Source: Variovorax sp. SG517 (GTDB lineage: Bacteria > Pseudomonadota > Gammaproteobacteria > Burkholderiales > Burkholderiaceae_C). Taken from it: a DNA stretch of 64,000 nucleotides. Below, one piece after another: positions 49,500 through 58,635 of the stretch. The notes beneath the pieces were generated by a model. It ran no database searches, was not told the DNA's origin, and was given only the letters and a program-made list of their open reading frames with translations. The stretch lies in the NCBI RefSeq assembly GCF_013376045.1, contig NZ_JABMJG010000009.1, positions 62,001-126,000 of the forward strand, in the 5' to 3' direction. The stretch's first letter is position 1; every line of letters starts with the position of its first letter. The position numbers were made by a program, and so were the translations under genes.

Positions 49500-50696
49500 A
49501 TGAACCGCACGCTCATTGCTTCTGCCTGCCTCGCTGCTACCTGCCTGATGGCCGCCGGCGCGGCGCAGGCCCAGGACAAGGTCAAGATCGGCTTCATCAC
49601 CGACATGTCCAGCCTCTACGCGGACGTGGAGGGCAAGAACGGGGCGCTGGCGATCCAGATGGCCATCGACGACTTCGGCGGCAAGGTCAACGGCATGCCC
49701 ATCGAGCTGCTGCAGGCCGACCACCAGAACAAGGCCGACATCGCCGCCTCCAAGGCGCGCGAGTGGATCGACACGCAGGGCCTGACGATGCTGTTCGGCG
49801 GCACCAGCTCGGGCACCGGCCTGGCCATGGCCAAGGTGGCGCAGGAGAAGAAGCGCGTGTTCATCGTGAATGGCGCGGGCAGCTCGGCGCTCACCAACGA
49901 GCAGTGCAGCCCCTACACCGTGCACTACGCCTACGACACCGTCGCGCTGGCCAAGGGCACGGGCAGCGCCGTCATCGCGCGCGGCGACAAGAGCTGGTAT
50001 TTCCTGACGGCCGACTACGCCTTCGGCCAGGCCCTCGAAGCCGACGCGACCAAGGTCGTGAAGGAGAAGGGCGGCACGGTGCTCGGCAGCGTGAAGCATC
50101 CGCTGAACACCTCCGACTTCTCCTCGTTCCTGCTGCAGGCGCAGAACTCCAAGGCGCAGGTGCTGGCGCTCGCGAACGCGGGCGGCGACACGCAGAACGC
50201 GATCAAGGCGGCGAAGGAATTCGGCATCTCCAAGACCATGAAGATGGTCGGCCTGCTGGTCTTCGTGACCGACGTGCACAGCCTGGGCCTGAAGAACACC
50301 GAGGGCCTGCTGCTGACCACCAGCTGGGACTGGAACCTCGACGACAAGACGCGCGCCTTCGGCAAGCGCTTCTTCGAGAAGACCAAGCGCATGCCCACCG
50401 ACATCCAGGCCGCCGACTACTCGGCCACCATGACCTACCTGAAGGCCGTGCAGGCCGCCAAGACGGTCGATGCCGACAAGGTGATGGAGACGCTCAAGTC
50501 CACCCCGATCGACGACTTCTATGCCAAGGGCAGCATCCGCGCCGACGGCCGCTTCGTGCACGACATGTACCTGGTGCAGGTGAAGTCGCCGGCCGAGTCG
50601 AAGCAGCCTTGGGACTACTACAAGGTGGTCCAGAAGCTGAAGGGCGAAGAGGTCTTCACGACCAAAGCCGAAAGCAAGTGCGCGTTATGGAAGTAA
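49500..50696 (+). CDS. Periplasmic substrate-binding protein 2, tandem paralogue
   Basis: 398 aa, exactly the same length as its upstream neighbour and alike in nearly every segment (KIGFITDMSSLYADVEG, NGAGSSALTNEQCSPYTVHY, DYAFGQALEAD). Signal cleavage is near AQAQ. Differences cluster in the signal and in surface residues, suggesting either dosage or a shifted ligand range. A repeat copy abuts its stop codon. Confidence 0.92.
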   Translation: MNRTLIASACLAATCLMAAGAAQAQDKVKIGFITDMSSLYADVEGKNGALAIQMAIDDFGGKVNGMPIELLQADHQNKADIAASKAREWIDTQGLTMLFGGTSSGTGLAMAKVAQEKKRVFIVNGAGSSALTNEQCSPYTVHYAYDTVALAKGTGSAVIARGDKSWYFLTADYAFGQALEADATKVVKEKGGTVLGSVKHPLNTSDFSSFLLQAQNSKAQVLALANAGGDTQNAIKAAKEFGISKTMKMVGLLVFVTDVHSLGLKNTEGLLLTTSWDWNLDDKTRAFGKRFFEKTKRMPTDIQAADYSATMTYLKAVQAAKTVDADKVMETLKSTPIDDFYAKGSIRADGRFVHDMYLVQVKSPAESKQPWDYYKVVQKLKGEEVFTTKAESKCALWK

Positions 50697-50820
50697 CCCC
50701 CCAGGCTGCGCGCACTGCGTGTCGCTTCGCCAACCCCCCTTTGCAAGGGGGGCGGGCCGGCCGCTTCGGGCGGCCGTGCGCGGCGGCCCCCGCGAAAAAG
50801 AAGAAACGGCCAGTGGTGTC
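50697..50820 (+). repeat. Comamonadaceae-type intergenic repeat, copy 3
   Basis: CCCCCCAGGCTGCGCGCACT start, TCGCTTCGCCAACCCCC with a hairpin AACCCCCCTTTGCAAGGGGGG. The 3' part diverges from copies 1 and 2 (extra GGCCGGCCGC..GCGGCCG hairpin). It starts at the base after the stop codon and lies inside the liv operon, between the second binding protein and livH, where it might lower downstream expression. Confidence 0.75.
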
Positions 50821-50831
50821 CTGAACTTTCT

Positions 50832-51707
50832 ATGAACATTTCCCTTCCCGCCCTGTTGAGCCAGCTCCTCCTGGGGCTGGTCAACGGCTCCTTCTACGCC
50901 ATCCTGAGCCTCGGGCTGGCGGTGATCTTCGGCCTGCTCAACGTCATCAACTTCGCGCACGGCGCGCTGTTCATGCTCGGCGCCGTCCTGACGTGGATGG
51001 CCATGGAGTATCTCGGCGTCAACTACTGGGTGATGCTGATCGCGGCGCCCATCGTCATCGGCATCTTCGGCGTGCTCATCGAGCGGCTGCTGCTGCGCTG
51101 GATCTACAAGCTCGACCACCTCTACGGCCTGCTGCTCACGCTGGGCCTCACGCTGCTGATCGAGGGCGTGTTCCGCTCGGTCTACGGCGTTTCGGGCCTG
51201 CCCTACGACGCACCCGACGCGCTGTCGAGCGCCACCGACCTGGGCTTCATGGTGCTGCCCAACTACCGCGCCTGGGTGGTGGTGGCGTCGCTGGTGGTGT
51301 GCTTCGCCACCTGGTACGTGATCGAGAAGACGCGCCTGGGCGCCTACCTGCGCGCCGGCACCGAGAATCCGCGGCTCGTGGAAGCTTTCGGCGTCAACGT
51401 GCCGCTGATGATCACGCTGACCTACGCCTTCGGTTGCGCGCTCGCCGCCTTCGCAGGCGTGCTGGCCGCGCCGGTCATCCAGGTGTCGCCGCTGATGGGG
51501 CAGAACCTCATCATCGTGGTGTTCGCCGTGGTCGTGATCGGCGGCATGGGCTCGATCATGGGGGCCATCCTCACGGGCCTCGGACTCGGGGTGATCGAAG
51601 GGCTCACCAAGGTTTTCTATCCGGAGGCATCCTCCACTGTCGTGTTCGTGATCATGGTCATCGTGCTGCTCATCCGTCCGGCCGGCCTGTTCGGCAAAGA
51701 GAAATAA
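50832..51707 (+). CDS. livH: Branched-chain-type ABC permease (LivH-like)
   Basis: 291 aa with about 8 membrane helices. LLLGLVNGSFYAILSLGLAV near the N-terminus and GSIMGAILTGLGLGVIEGL near the C-terminus are typical of the family. The FFNxx-type coupling loop lies around ENPRLVEAFGVNVPLM. It forms the channel with LivM. Confidence 0.94.
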   Translation: MNISLPALLSQLLLGLVNGSFYAILSLGLAVIFGLLNVINFAHGALFMLGAVLTWMAMEYLGVNYWVMLIAAPIVIGIFGVLIERLLLRWIYKLDHLYGLLLTLGLTLLIEGVFRSVYGVSGLPYDAPDALSSATDLGFMVLPNYRAWVVVASLVVCFATWYVIEKTRLGAYLRAGTENPRLVEAFGVNVPLMITLTYAFGCALAAFAGVLAAPVIQVSPLMGQNLIIVVFAVVVIGGMGSIMGAILTGLGLGVIEGLTKVFYPEASSTVVFVIMVIVLLIRPAGLFGKEK

Positions 51708-51717
51708 GGCGAGCGGC

Positions 51718-52704
51718 ATGAACACGAAAAAAATCTCCACCGTCGTCTACGCGCTGCTGCTGCTCGCACTCGTCTTGGCCCCGTTCTTCGGCGCCTATCC
51801 GGTGTTCGTGATGAAGCTGATGTGCTTCGCTCTCTTCGCGGCTGCGTTCAACCTGCTGCTGGGCTTTACCGGGCTGCTTTCCTTCGGGCATGCGGCCTTC
51901 CTTGGCGGTTCTGCCTACGTGGCGGGCCACGCGATCAAGGTCTGGGGCCTCACGCCCGAGCTGGGCCTGATCGCGGGCACGCTCACCGGCGCCTTGCTCG
52001 GCTGGGTCTTCGGCGTGCTGGCCATCCGCCGCCAGGGCATCTACTTCGCGATGATCACGCTGGCGCTCGCGCAGATGATGTTCTTCGTCGCGCTGCAGGC
52101 CAAGTTCACCGGCGGCGAGGACGGCCTGCAGGGCGTGCCGCGCGGCAAGCTCTTCGGCGTGATCGACCTGTCGAACGACCTCACGATGTACTACGTCGCG
52201 CTGGTCGTCGTCGTCGCGGCCTTCCTGCTGATCGTGCGCACCATCCATTCGCCGTTCGGCCAGGTGCTCAAGGGCATCAAGGAGAACGAGCCGCGCGCGC
52301 TGTCGCTGGGCTACGACGTGAGCCGCTTCAAGCTGCTGGCCTTCGTGATCTCGGCGGCGCTGTCGGGCCTGGCCGGCTCGCTCAAGACGCTGGTGCTCGG
52401 TTTCGCCACGCTGTCGGACGTGCACTGGACGGCATCCGGCCAGGTCATCCTGATGACGCTGGTGGGCGGCCTCGGCACGCTCTCGGGTCCGCTGGTGGGC
52501 TCGGCGGTGGTGGTGCTGCTGGAGAACAAGATCGGCGAACTCGGCAACTTCCTCGCACGCATCACCACGGTGGAGTGGTTCAACACGCTGGGCGAGTCGG
52601 TGACCATGGTCACGGGCCTGATCTTCGTGATCTGCGTGCTGGCCTTCCGCAAGGGGATCATGGGCGAGATCATCGCGTTCATCGACCGGCGACGGGCGAA
52701 GTAG
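51718..52704 (+). CDS. livM: Branched-chain-type ABC permease (LivM-like)
   Basis: 328 aa with about 9-10 helices. FALFAAAFNLLLGFTGLLSFGHAAF is the hallmark (split across helices 2-3). IKENEPRALSLGYDVSRFKLLAFV is the coupling region. It starts 10 bases after livH and is the last gene before a strong terminator. Confidence 0.94.
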   Translation: MNTKKISTVVYALLLLALVLAPFFGAYPVFVMKLMCFALFAAAFNLLLGFTGLLSFGHAAFLGGSAYVAGHAIKVWGLTPELGLIAGTLTGALLGWVFGVLAIRRQGIYFAMITLALAQMMFFVALQAKFTGGEDGLQGVPRGKLFGVIDLSNDLTMYYVALVVVVAAFLLIVRTIHSPFGQVLKGIKENEPRALSLGYDVSRFKLLAFVISAALSGLAGSLKTLVLGFATLSDVHWTASGQVILMTLVGGLGTLSGPLVGSAVVVLLENKIGELGNFLARITTVEWFNTLGESVTMVTGLIFVICVLAFRKGIMGEIIAFIDRRRAK

Positions 52705-52726
52705 GCAGGCGCGGACAAGCAGAAAG

Positions 52727-52754
52727 AAAAAGGGAGCCCGTCGGCTCCCTTTTC
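52727..52754. terminator. Bidirectional intrinsic terminator
   Basis: 10-bp perfect stem AAAGGGAGCC / GGCTCCCTTT with CGTC loop. TTTTC follows on the plus strand and TTTTTC on the minus strand. It ends the liv operon and the converging YXWGXW gene. Confidence 0.92.
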
Positions 52755-52779
52755 ATTTGAGGCTCTGCAGGCCTGCGCC

Positions 52780-53244
52780 TCAGCAGTTGCCCTTCTTGGC
52801 CTGGCCGGGCGGGCAGAAATCGCCGCGGTCGCGATCGTGGCCGTGCCGGTGATCGCGCTCGTAGCGGTCGTGGCGGCGGTCTTCTTCCCACTCGCGCTCG
52901 CGGCGTGCCTCACGGCGGGCTTCGCGGCGCCAGTCGCCGTCGTTCCAGCGCCAGCCGCCGCGGTCCTCGATCCAGCGGCCCGGTGCATACACGTAGCCCG
53001 CGCGCGCCGGCTGCCAGCCGCCCGCATGCCATGCATAGGCCCGGCCGTCCCAGACCCAGCGGCCCGGCACCCAGACGAAGCCGCCGCGGGGCGGGGGCAG
53101 GGGCTCGTAGCGCGGCGGGGGTGGGGCCGTCATCACCAGCCCGGGCACGTTGATGTTGACGGAGACCTGCGCGGTGGCGGCAAGGGGGATCGTGAGAATG
53201 GAGAGCGCGCCGGCCGCGGCCAGCATTGCGATTCGGGTTTTCAT
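52780..53244 (-). CDS. YXWGXW-repeat-type periplasmic protein
   Basis: 154 aa. Sec signal (MKTRIAMLAAAGALSILTIP) with cleavage near ATAQ. A Pro-rich stretch leads into repeated aromatic units of the form V/A-PGRW (VPGRWVWDGRAYAWHAGGWQ, APGRWIEDRGGWRWNDGDW). A highly charged Arg/Glu/His/Asp-rich tail ends in FCPPGQAKKGNC, with two Cys. Function is unknown. GGAG lies 5 bases before the ATG. Confidence 0.85.
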   Translation of the reverse strand: MKTRIAMLAAAGALSILTIPLAATAQVSVNINVPGLVMTAPPPPRYEPLPPPRGGFVWVPGRWVWDGRAYAWHAGGWQPARAGYVYAPGRWIEDRGGWRWNDGDWRREARREARREREWEEDRRHDRYERDHRHGHDRDRGDFCPPGQAKKGNC

Positions 53245-53274
53245 GGGGGCTCCTCTGAGTCGGTTGATTATTTA

Positions 53275-53289
53275 TGGGAAATTTTCCCA
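53275..53289. promoter_or_regulatory. 15-bp palindrome upstream of YXWGXW gene
   Basis: TGGGAAA-T-TTTCCCA, perfect, 31 bases upstream of the YXWGXW start. It is a candidate operator in the promoter region. Confidence 0.45.
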
Positions 53290-53309
53290 ACGCATGTAGG
53301 CGGTGTTCG

Positions 53310-53337
53310 GTTGTCAGCCCCGGACCGAGGTGACAAC
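53310..53337. terminator. Hairpin after CrtC-like gene
   Basis: GTTGTCA / TGACAAC arms with CC/GG pairs inside, two bases past the CrtC-like stop codon. No T-run follows, so it is at best a weak terminator or an RNA-stabilising 3' end. Confidence 0.45.
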
Positions 53338-53339
53338 AG

Positions 53340-54416
53340 TTACAGCTTCAGCGGCGCCGCGTAGCCGGTCATCTCGAGATAGCCGCGCCCGACGCGACGC
53401 CCCTGCGCATCGATCAGGTCGCTCACGCCCTCCCAGTACACGCCGCCGGTGGAGCCGCGGCTGTCCAGTTCCTGGTCGTCGAGCAGGGCGCGCACCTCGA
53501 AGCTGCCGGCGGGCGTCTGTACGCGCCAGCGGGTCGGGTACTTCGCCTGCGTGCGCGGGCTGTTCCAGGTCTCGAGGGCTCCGAAGCGCACTTCCTCGTT
53601 CCTGAAGATGCGCGCCGCGTCATCGCGCGGCCGGAACGAGCCGCCGGCCCACAGCGCGCTGCCGTCGCTGCGCCGAAGGTGAAAGGCGGTGAGGGCGCTG
53701 CCGTCGTCGAGGTTCATGCCGATCCAGTCCCAGCCCACGGCCTCGGGGTGCATCAGCGCCTCGCTCCATTCGTGGTCGAGCCAGGCGGTGCCGGCGATGT
53801 CCAGGGCCTGTCCCTTGAGCGTGAGCCTGCCCTGCGCCTTGAGCTGCGGCTCGCTGTAGTAGTAGCTGGCCTGCGATTCTTCCGGCCCCTTGCGCGAGAG
53901 CCCGGCATTGCCCTGCAGCAGCACCGGCTGCGTGGGCGTGAAGCGCAGATCGAGTGCGAACTCGCCCGCCGGAATGCGTGCGACATAGATGCCGTTCTGG
54001 CGCGCCAGAGACCAGTCGCGGATGCGCACGTCGGTGTCGGCCACCGAGGCCTCCGCCACGCCGAAGCCCGCGCGCGCGATGCGCTGGTCGTGCAGCAGCA
54101 CGCGGCCTTGGAGGTCGGTGACGGCCGCGTGTGCAAACACCAGATGCTTCGCCGCGAAGGCCGATCGCATGCCCTGCGTGGCCTCGACGCGCGAACGGAA
54201 GAAGGTGAGCTGGTAGCCGAATTCGCGCCCGGCCGACGTCTTCGCATGGCCGGTGATGTACCACCACTCGGTGCGCAGGTCGGGATGGCTGCCGAAATCG
54301 CGCGGGAACTCCAGGCGGCGTTCGGGCAATGCCCACGCGGCCAGCGGGCCCGACGCGAGCGCGGCGAGCAGCAGGCTTCGGCGCGAAAGGGAGAAGGAGA
54401 AAGGTGCTTGCTGCAT
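53340..54416 (-). CDS. CrtC/AttH-like lipocalin-fold secreted protein
   Basis: 358 aa. The N-terminal signal has twin arginines (SLSRRSLLLAALASG) and ends near AWA. The fold resembles carotenoid 1,2-hydratase (CrtC) and AttH: RTEWWYITGHAKTSAGREFGYQLTFFRS, AGTAWLDHEWS and WDWIGMNLDDGSALTAF. No carotenoid genes are near, so a pigment role is unlikely. In other bacteria such proteins occur with FtsX-like permeases, as here. The start could also be at 54458, 4 bases past the permease gene. Confidence 0.87.
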   Translation of the reverse strand: MQQAPFSFSLSRRSLLLAALASGPLAAWALPERRLEFPRDFGSHPDLRTEWWYITGHAKTSAGREFGYQLTFFRSRVEATQGMRSAFAAKHLVFAHAAVTDLQGRVLLHDQRIARAGFGVAEASVADTDVRIRDWSLARQNGIYVARIPAGEFALDLRFTPTQPVLLQGNAGLSRKGPEESQASYYYSEPQLKAQGRLTLKGQALDIAGTAWLDHEWSEALMHPEAVGWDWIGMNLDDGSALTAFHLRRSDGSALWAGGSFRPRDDAARIFRNEEVRFGALETWNSPRTQAKYPTRWRVQTPAGSFEVRALLDDQELDSRGSTGGVYWEGVSDLIDAQGRRVGRGYLEMTGYAAPLKL

Positions 54417-54462
54417 GGGTTCCAGTTCAAGAGTCGGGCCTTGCACGAATACGGTCATCGGC

Positions 54463-57054
54463 CTACCAGTCTTCCTTCACAGCCAGCACCACATCCTTGC
54501 CTGCTGCGGCGCGGCCGGCCAGCCAGGCAGTGATGGTCCCTGCCGCCACCACCGCGCCGCACAGCACCAGCAGGCGCGCCCATGGCACCAGCAAGTCCAT
54601 GCTCCAGTGGAAGCTCTGCGGATTCACCACCTTCACGAGCACCACCGACACGGCCAGGCCGAGGCCCAGCCCCGCCACGGCGCCGATCGCGGTCCATGCC
54701 GCGCCTTCGCCCGCCACCACCGCCAGCACCTGCCGCCGCGTGAAGCCCAGGTGCGCGAGCAGCCCGAACTCCTTGCGCCGCGCGAGCACCTGCGCGCTGA
54801 AGCTGGCCGCGATGCCGAACAGGCCGATGGCGATGGCCACCGCCTGCAGCCAGTAGGTGACGGCGAAGCTGCGGTCGAAGATGCGTAGCGAGGTCGTGCG
54901 GATCTGGCCCACCGAGGCGATCTCCACCGATCCGGCCGAGCCGTCGTCCTGGCGCGCGGCGAGTTCGTGCACAGAGGCCTGGACGGCACCCTCCGATGCG
55001 CCGGGCGCGAGCCACAGCGCGACGTCGCTCACGTTGCGCTCGCCGGTGATGCGCTCGTAGTCGCGTGCGTCCATGGTGATGGCGCCGAACTGCCGCGCGT
55101 AGTCGCGCCACACGCCGGCCACGAAGAACGACGCCCGGGCGTTGCCCATCGCGCCCGACAGCGGCGCGAACGTCGTGCCCGGCTTCGCGCCGTAGAGCTC
55201 CACCATCGGCTCGCTCACGTAGATGCCGATTTGTCCATCCGGCACGGCAAGCGCGCTGCCCACGAGCGGCAGCGACTGCGCGGCGCCGCCTTCGAGGCTG
55301 CGCGCGATCAGCGTCACTGCGGGCCGCGTCGCATCCAGCTGCAGCGACTGCGTGCGCAGCGTGCCGGTGCGCGCCACGCCGGGCAACTGCGCCAGCGACT
55401 GCACGAAGGCAGGGGAGAAGGTCGCGGTGTCGGTGCTGCTGGCGCCGCCGCTGTTGCCGCCGCGGCCGCCCGAGGTGGCGCGCACGTACAGGTCGGCAGG
55501 CAGCACCACGTCGAGCCATTGCGTCACCGAATCGCGAAAGCTCGCGACCATCACCGTGAGCGCGACGGCAAGGCTCAGGCTCGCGACCACGCCGCTGACG
55601 GCCACGGCCGCCGTGCCGCGCATGCGCCGCGCGCGCTCCACCGCCAGCATCGGCAGCACGCGCCGCGCGAACAGCGGCGCGACGCGGTCGTACACCAGCG
55701 CGATCAGCCAGGGCAGGGCGGTGATGCCGCCCACCAGCAGGCAAGCCACCGAGAGATAGGCCGCCACCGGAATGCCGCCGATGGCGGGCAGCCTGGCCAG
55801 CACCGCGCCCAGGGCGATCAGTCCCAGCGCGAGCCAGTGGCCATTGCCCTGCGTGGGCGCCGCGCCAAGGCCCTTGAGCGTCTGCGCCTCGGGCAGCGCC
55901 TGCGCCGCGCGGGCGGGCCACCAGCCGCCGACCAGCGCGGCCACCACGCCGAGCCCGCCATAGAGCAGGGCAGCGCCGGCGCTCCAGTGCAGCGTGGGCG
56001 CCACGCCCTCGAAATACCCGCCGCCCAGGTCACCGCCCAGCACGCGCAGTGCGAAGGCCGCCAGCGCCGTGCCCAGCGCGAGGCCGGCCACGCTGCCGAT
56101 CAGGCCCAGCACCAGCGACTCGGCCAGCACCAGCCGCAGCCGTTCGCGCGGCGTGAGGCCGAGCACGCCGAGCAGCGCGAACTGCTGCGCCCGCTTGGCC
56201 ACGCTGAGGGCCAGCACCGAGAACACCAGGAATGCGCCGGTGAACAGGGCTACCAGCGCCAGCACCGTGAGGTTCACGCGGTAGGCGCGCGAGAGGTTGC
56301 TCACGCGCTGCGCCGCATCGCCGGGCTCGGCGAACTGCACGCCCGTGGGCCAGTCGGGCGACTTCTGCAGCGAGGCCATGAAGGCGGCCCGGTCGGTGCC
56401 GGGCGCGAGCCGCAGGTCGATGCGGCTCAACTGGCCGATGCGGCCGAAGAGTTCCTGCGCCGCCGCGATGTCCATCACCGCCAGGGCCTTGCCGCCCGCA
56501 GCCACGTGGCCATCCACCGTGAGCGAGTGCCAGGCGTCGCCGCTGCGCAGTTGCACTGTCTCCGTGGCGCCTTCGCCGGGTGCCTGCGCAGGCAGTCCCA
56601 GCGCGTCGCGTGCCGCGAGGTTGAGGAACACGCGGCCGGGCGCGAAGAGCGCGAAGCGGTCGGCGCCCGCGGCCACCTGCGGCATCAGCGCGGGGGCGAT
56701 GGTCGGCAGCACCAGTGCGTCGATGCCGATCACGCGGATCGGCACCTGCCGCTCGCCGGCCAGCGCCAGTCCCTGGAACTCGAACACCGGGCTCGCGAGC
56801 GCCACCTGCGGATGCCGGGCCAGCCGCGCGAACACCGCTTCGTCGAAGCCGCCCTGCACGGCGCGCACTTCCAGATCGGGCTCGCCGTTGACCGAGCGCA
56901 CCGCGCTGGAGAATTCGTCGAGCGCCGAGGCGTTGATCAGCTGCACGGAGAAGGCCAGCGCAACGCCGAGCATCACGGCCAGCACGGCCGCCGCGTTGCG
57001 CCAGGGATGGTGGCGGAGTTCCTGCCAGGAGAAGGTGCCGAGCAATGCGCGCAT
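54463..57054 (-). CDS. FtsX/MacB-type ABC permease, duplicated FtsX domains
   Basis: 863 aa. An N-terminal helix (RNAAAVLAVMLGVALAFSVQL) is followed by a large periplasmic domain and two FtsX membrane blocks (about residues 255-460 and 735-850), as in YbbP/LolC-like extrusion permeases. Such permeases work with a separate ATPase, which is not found next to it. The start at 57054 (MRALLGTFSWQELRHHPWR) is the family-like N-terminus. It overlaps no gene and diverges from the beta-lactamase-like gene with 70 bases between. Confidence 0.9.
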   Translation of the reverse strand: MRALLGTFSWQELRHHPWRNAAAVLAVMLGVALAFSVQLINASALDEFSSAVRSVNGEPDLEVRAVQGGFDEAVFARLARHPQVALASPVFEFQGLALAGERQVPIRVIGIDALVLPTIAPALMPQVAAGADRFALFAPGRVFLNLAARDALGLPAQAPGEGATETVQLRSGDAWHSLTVDGHVAAGGKALAVMDIAAAQELFGRIGQLSRIDLRLAPGTDRAAFMASLQKSPDWPTGVQFAEPGDAAQRVSNLSRAYRVNLTVLALVALFTGAFLVFSVLALSVAKRAQQFALLGVLGLTPRERLRLVLAESLVLGLIGSVAGLALGTALAAFALRVLGGDLGGGYFEGVAPTLHWSAGAALLYGGLGVVAALVGGWWPARAAQALPEAQTLKGLGAAPTQGNGHWLALGLIALGAVLARLPAIGGIPVAAYLSVACLLVGGITALPWLIALVYDRVAPLFARRVLPMLAVERARRMRGTAAVAVSGVVASLSLAVALTVMVASFRDSVTQWLDVVLPADLYVRATSGGRGGNSGGASSTDTATFSPAFVQSLAQLPGVARTGTLRTQSLQLDATRPAVTLIARSLEGGAAQSLPLVGSALAVPDGQIGIYVSEPMVELYGAKPGTTFAPLSGAMGNARASFFVAGVWRDYARQFGAITMDARDYERITGERNVSDVALWLAPGASEGAVQASVHELAARQDDGSAGSVEIASVGQIRTTSLRIFDRSFAVTYWLQAVAIAIGLFGIAASFSAQVLARRKEFGLLAHLGFTRRQVLAVVAGEGAAWTAIGAVAGLGLGLAVSVVLVKVVNPQSFHWSMDLLVPWARLLVLCGAVVAAGTITAWLAGRAAAGKDVVLAVKEDW

Positions 57055-57124
57055 CGGGCCATTGTCGTCGCGGCGCGCGGGGGCATGGCACGATGGCGCT
57101 CTTCGAACGCTGAGGAATCCGACG

Positions 57125-58570
57125 ATGCGGCTCATGCCCCATGCCTTGCCGTACCGCTCCTGGCTCGCGGGCTGGCTTCTCGTCCCCTTGCTGGCCGGCA
57201 ATGCCGTCGCGCAGCTGCAGCCGCCGCAACAGCAGCAACAGCCCCTGACGCTGGCGAGCGACCCGGGCGTCCTGGCCAGGGCCGCGCTCGGCGCGGAACG
57301 CGGCACGCTGGTGGTGGGCACGCTGCGCAACGGGCAGGCCGCCTACGGCGCGGCCTACAACCCCGAGCCGCCTTCGGCCCCGCGCGCCATCGCATCGGGG
57401 AGCGCGGAGCAGCCGATGTTCGAGATCGGCTCCGTCACCAAGGTGTTCACCGGCCTGCTGCTCGCGCAGGCGGTGCAGCGCGGCGACCTGAAGCTGGACG
57501 ACACGGTGGGCAAGCTGCTCGCCGGCAAGGTCGACGGCCTTTCGCCCGCGGTGGCCTCGGTCACGCTGCGCCAGCTCGTCACGCACACCGGCTGCATGCC
57601 GGTGATGGCCGATGGCGTGACCGGCGGCGCGCCGCTCGTCGAGCAGTTCCACTCCTTCGACAAGCCCATGTTCTGGGCCGCGCTCGCGCGCATCAGGCTC
57701 ACGGCCGCGGCGCCGCCCTGCGAAGGCGCGTACAGCAACTTCGGCATGGCGCTGCTCGGGCAGCTGCTCGCCGAGCACTACGACACCTCGTGGGGCGAGC
57801 TGGTGCGCGCGCGCATCACCGAGCCGCTGGGCATGAATGACACCGTCATCACGCTGGGCGACAAGGCCTCGCGCATGGCCCCGGCCTTCGCGGGCGACCG
57901 CCGCCAGCCGCTGTTCGACATGCAGGCCTACGCGCCGGCCAGCGCGCTGCGTTCCACGGCGGCCGACATGATGACCTTCAGCCGCGCCATCCTCGCGGGC
58001 GCCAGCGGGCCGCTGGGCCCGGCCGCCGCGCGCGTGCTCACGCCGCTGGCGCGCTACGAGGGCGCAGAGATCGGCTATGCGGTGATGGTGCGCGGGCCCG
58101 AAGGCGGCCGTCGCACCTACTACCACGCAGGCGTCACCCAGGGCTACCGCACGCTATGGCTGCTCGCGCCCGACACCGGCGAGGCGCTGGTCGTGCTCAG
58201 CAGCAATGCGCACGCGCCGATGCAGACGGTGATGCTGGCCATCGGCAAGAGCCGCTATCCGGTGCCGACCGCGGAAGTGCCCATCGATCCGAAGCGGCTC
58301 GACGAATACAGGGGCGAATACCGCGTGACGCGCACCCAGTCGCTGAACTTCACCGTGCGCAGCGGCCGGCTGCTGGTGCGCGAGACAGGGCGCGGCTACA
58401 ACGCGCTCACGCCCACGGGCACCGATCGCTTTGCCGTGACCGCCATCGGCGCGCAGGTCATGTTCAGGCGCGATGCGGCGAACGCGGTGATCGGGGTGTC
58501 GCTGGCGCAGGGGGGCAGCCAGCTCGATGCGCGCCGGGTGAGCGACGCGGCCGCCGTACAGCAGGAGTAG
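57125..58570 (+). CDS. Serine beta-lactamase-like hydrolase (class C/DD-peptidase fold) with C-terminal extra domain
   Basis: 481 aa. Signal peptide to about residue 29 (GNAVAQ), then a Gln-rich stretch. Active-site SVTK (SxxK, about residue 102), YSN (about 203) and HAG in place of KTG (about 334) identify the fold. A C-terminal domain of about 100 residues (DEYRGEYRVTRTQSLNFTVR) is lipocalin-like, as in many esterase or peptidase relatives. It is probably a periplasmic esterase or D-amino peptidase rather than a true AmpC. Confidence 0.9.
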   Translation: MRLMPHALPYRSWLAGWLLVPLLAGNAVAQLQPPQQQQQPLTLASDPGVLARAALGAERGTLVVGTLRNGQAAYGAAYNPEPPSAPRAIASGSAEQPMFEIGSVTKVFTGLLLAQAVQRGDLKLDDTVGKLLAGKVDGLSPAVASVTLRQLVTHTGCMPVMADGVTGGAPLVEQFHSFDKPMFWAALARIRLTAAAPPCEGAYSNFGMALLGQLLAEHYDTSWGELVRARITEPLGMNDTVITLGDKASRMAPAFAGDRRQPLFDMQAYAPASALRSTAADMMTFSRAILAGASGPLGPAAARVLTPLARYEGAEIGYAVMVRGPEGGRRTYYHAGVTQGYRTLWLLAPDTGEALVVLSSNAHAPMQTVMLAIGKSRYPVPTAEVPIDPKRLDEYRGEYRVTRTQSLNFTVRSGRLLVRETGRGYNALTPTGTDRFAVTAIGAQVMFRRDAANAVIGVSLAQGGSQLDARRVSDAAAVQQE

Positions 58571-58635
58571 CTGAACTCAGGGCGTCGTCCCCCGCGCACG
58601 TTCGACGCGAAGCAATCCGCTGAAGTCGCGCAGCC

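Noticed and set aside
53340-54416. A carotenoid biosynthesis gene
   Set aside because: Only the fold matches CrtC. No phytoene or lycopene genes are nearby, and it is paired with an FtsX permease.
57055-57330. N-terminal extension of the FtsX permease with a Cys-rich stretch
   Set aside because: This reads antisense through the start of the beta-lactamase-like gene. The family N-terminus begins at 57054.
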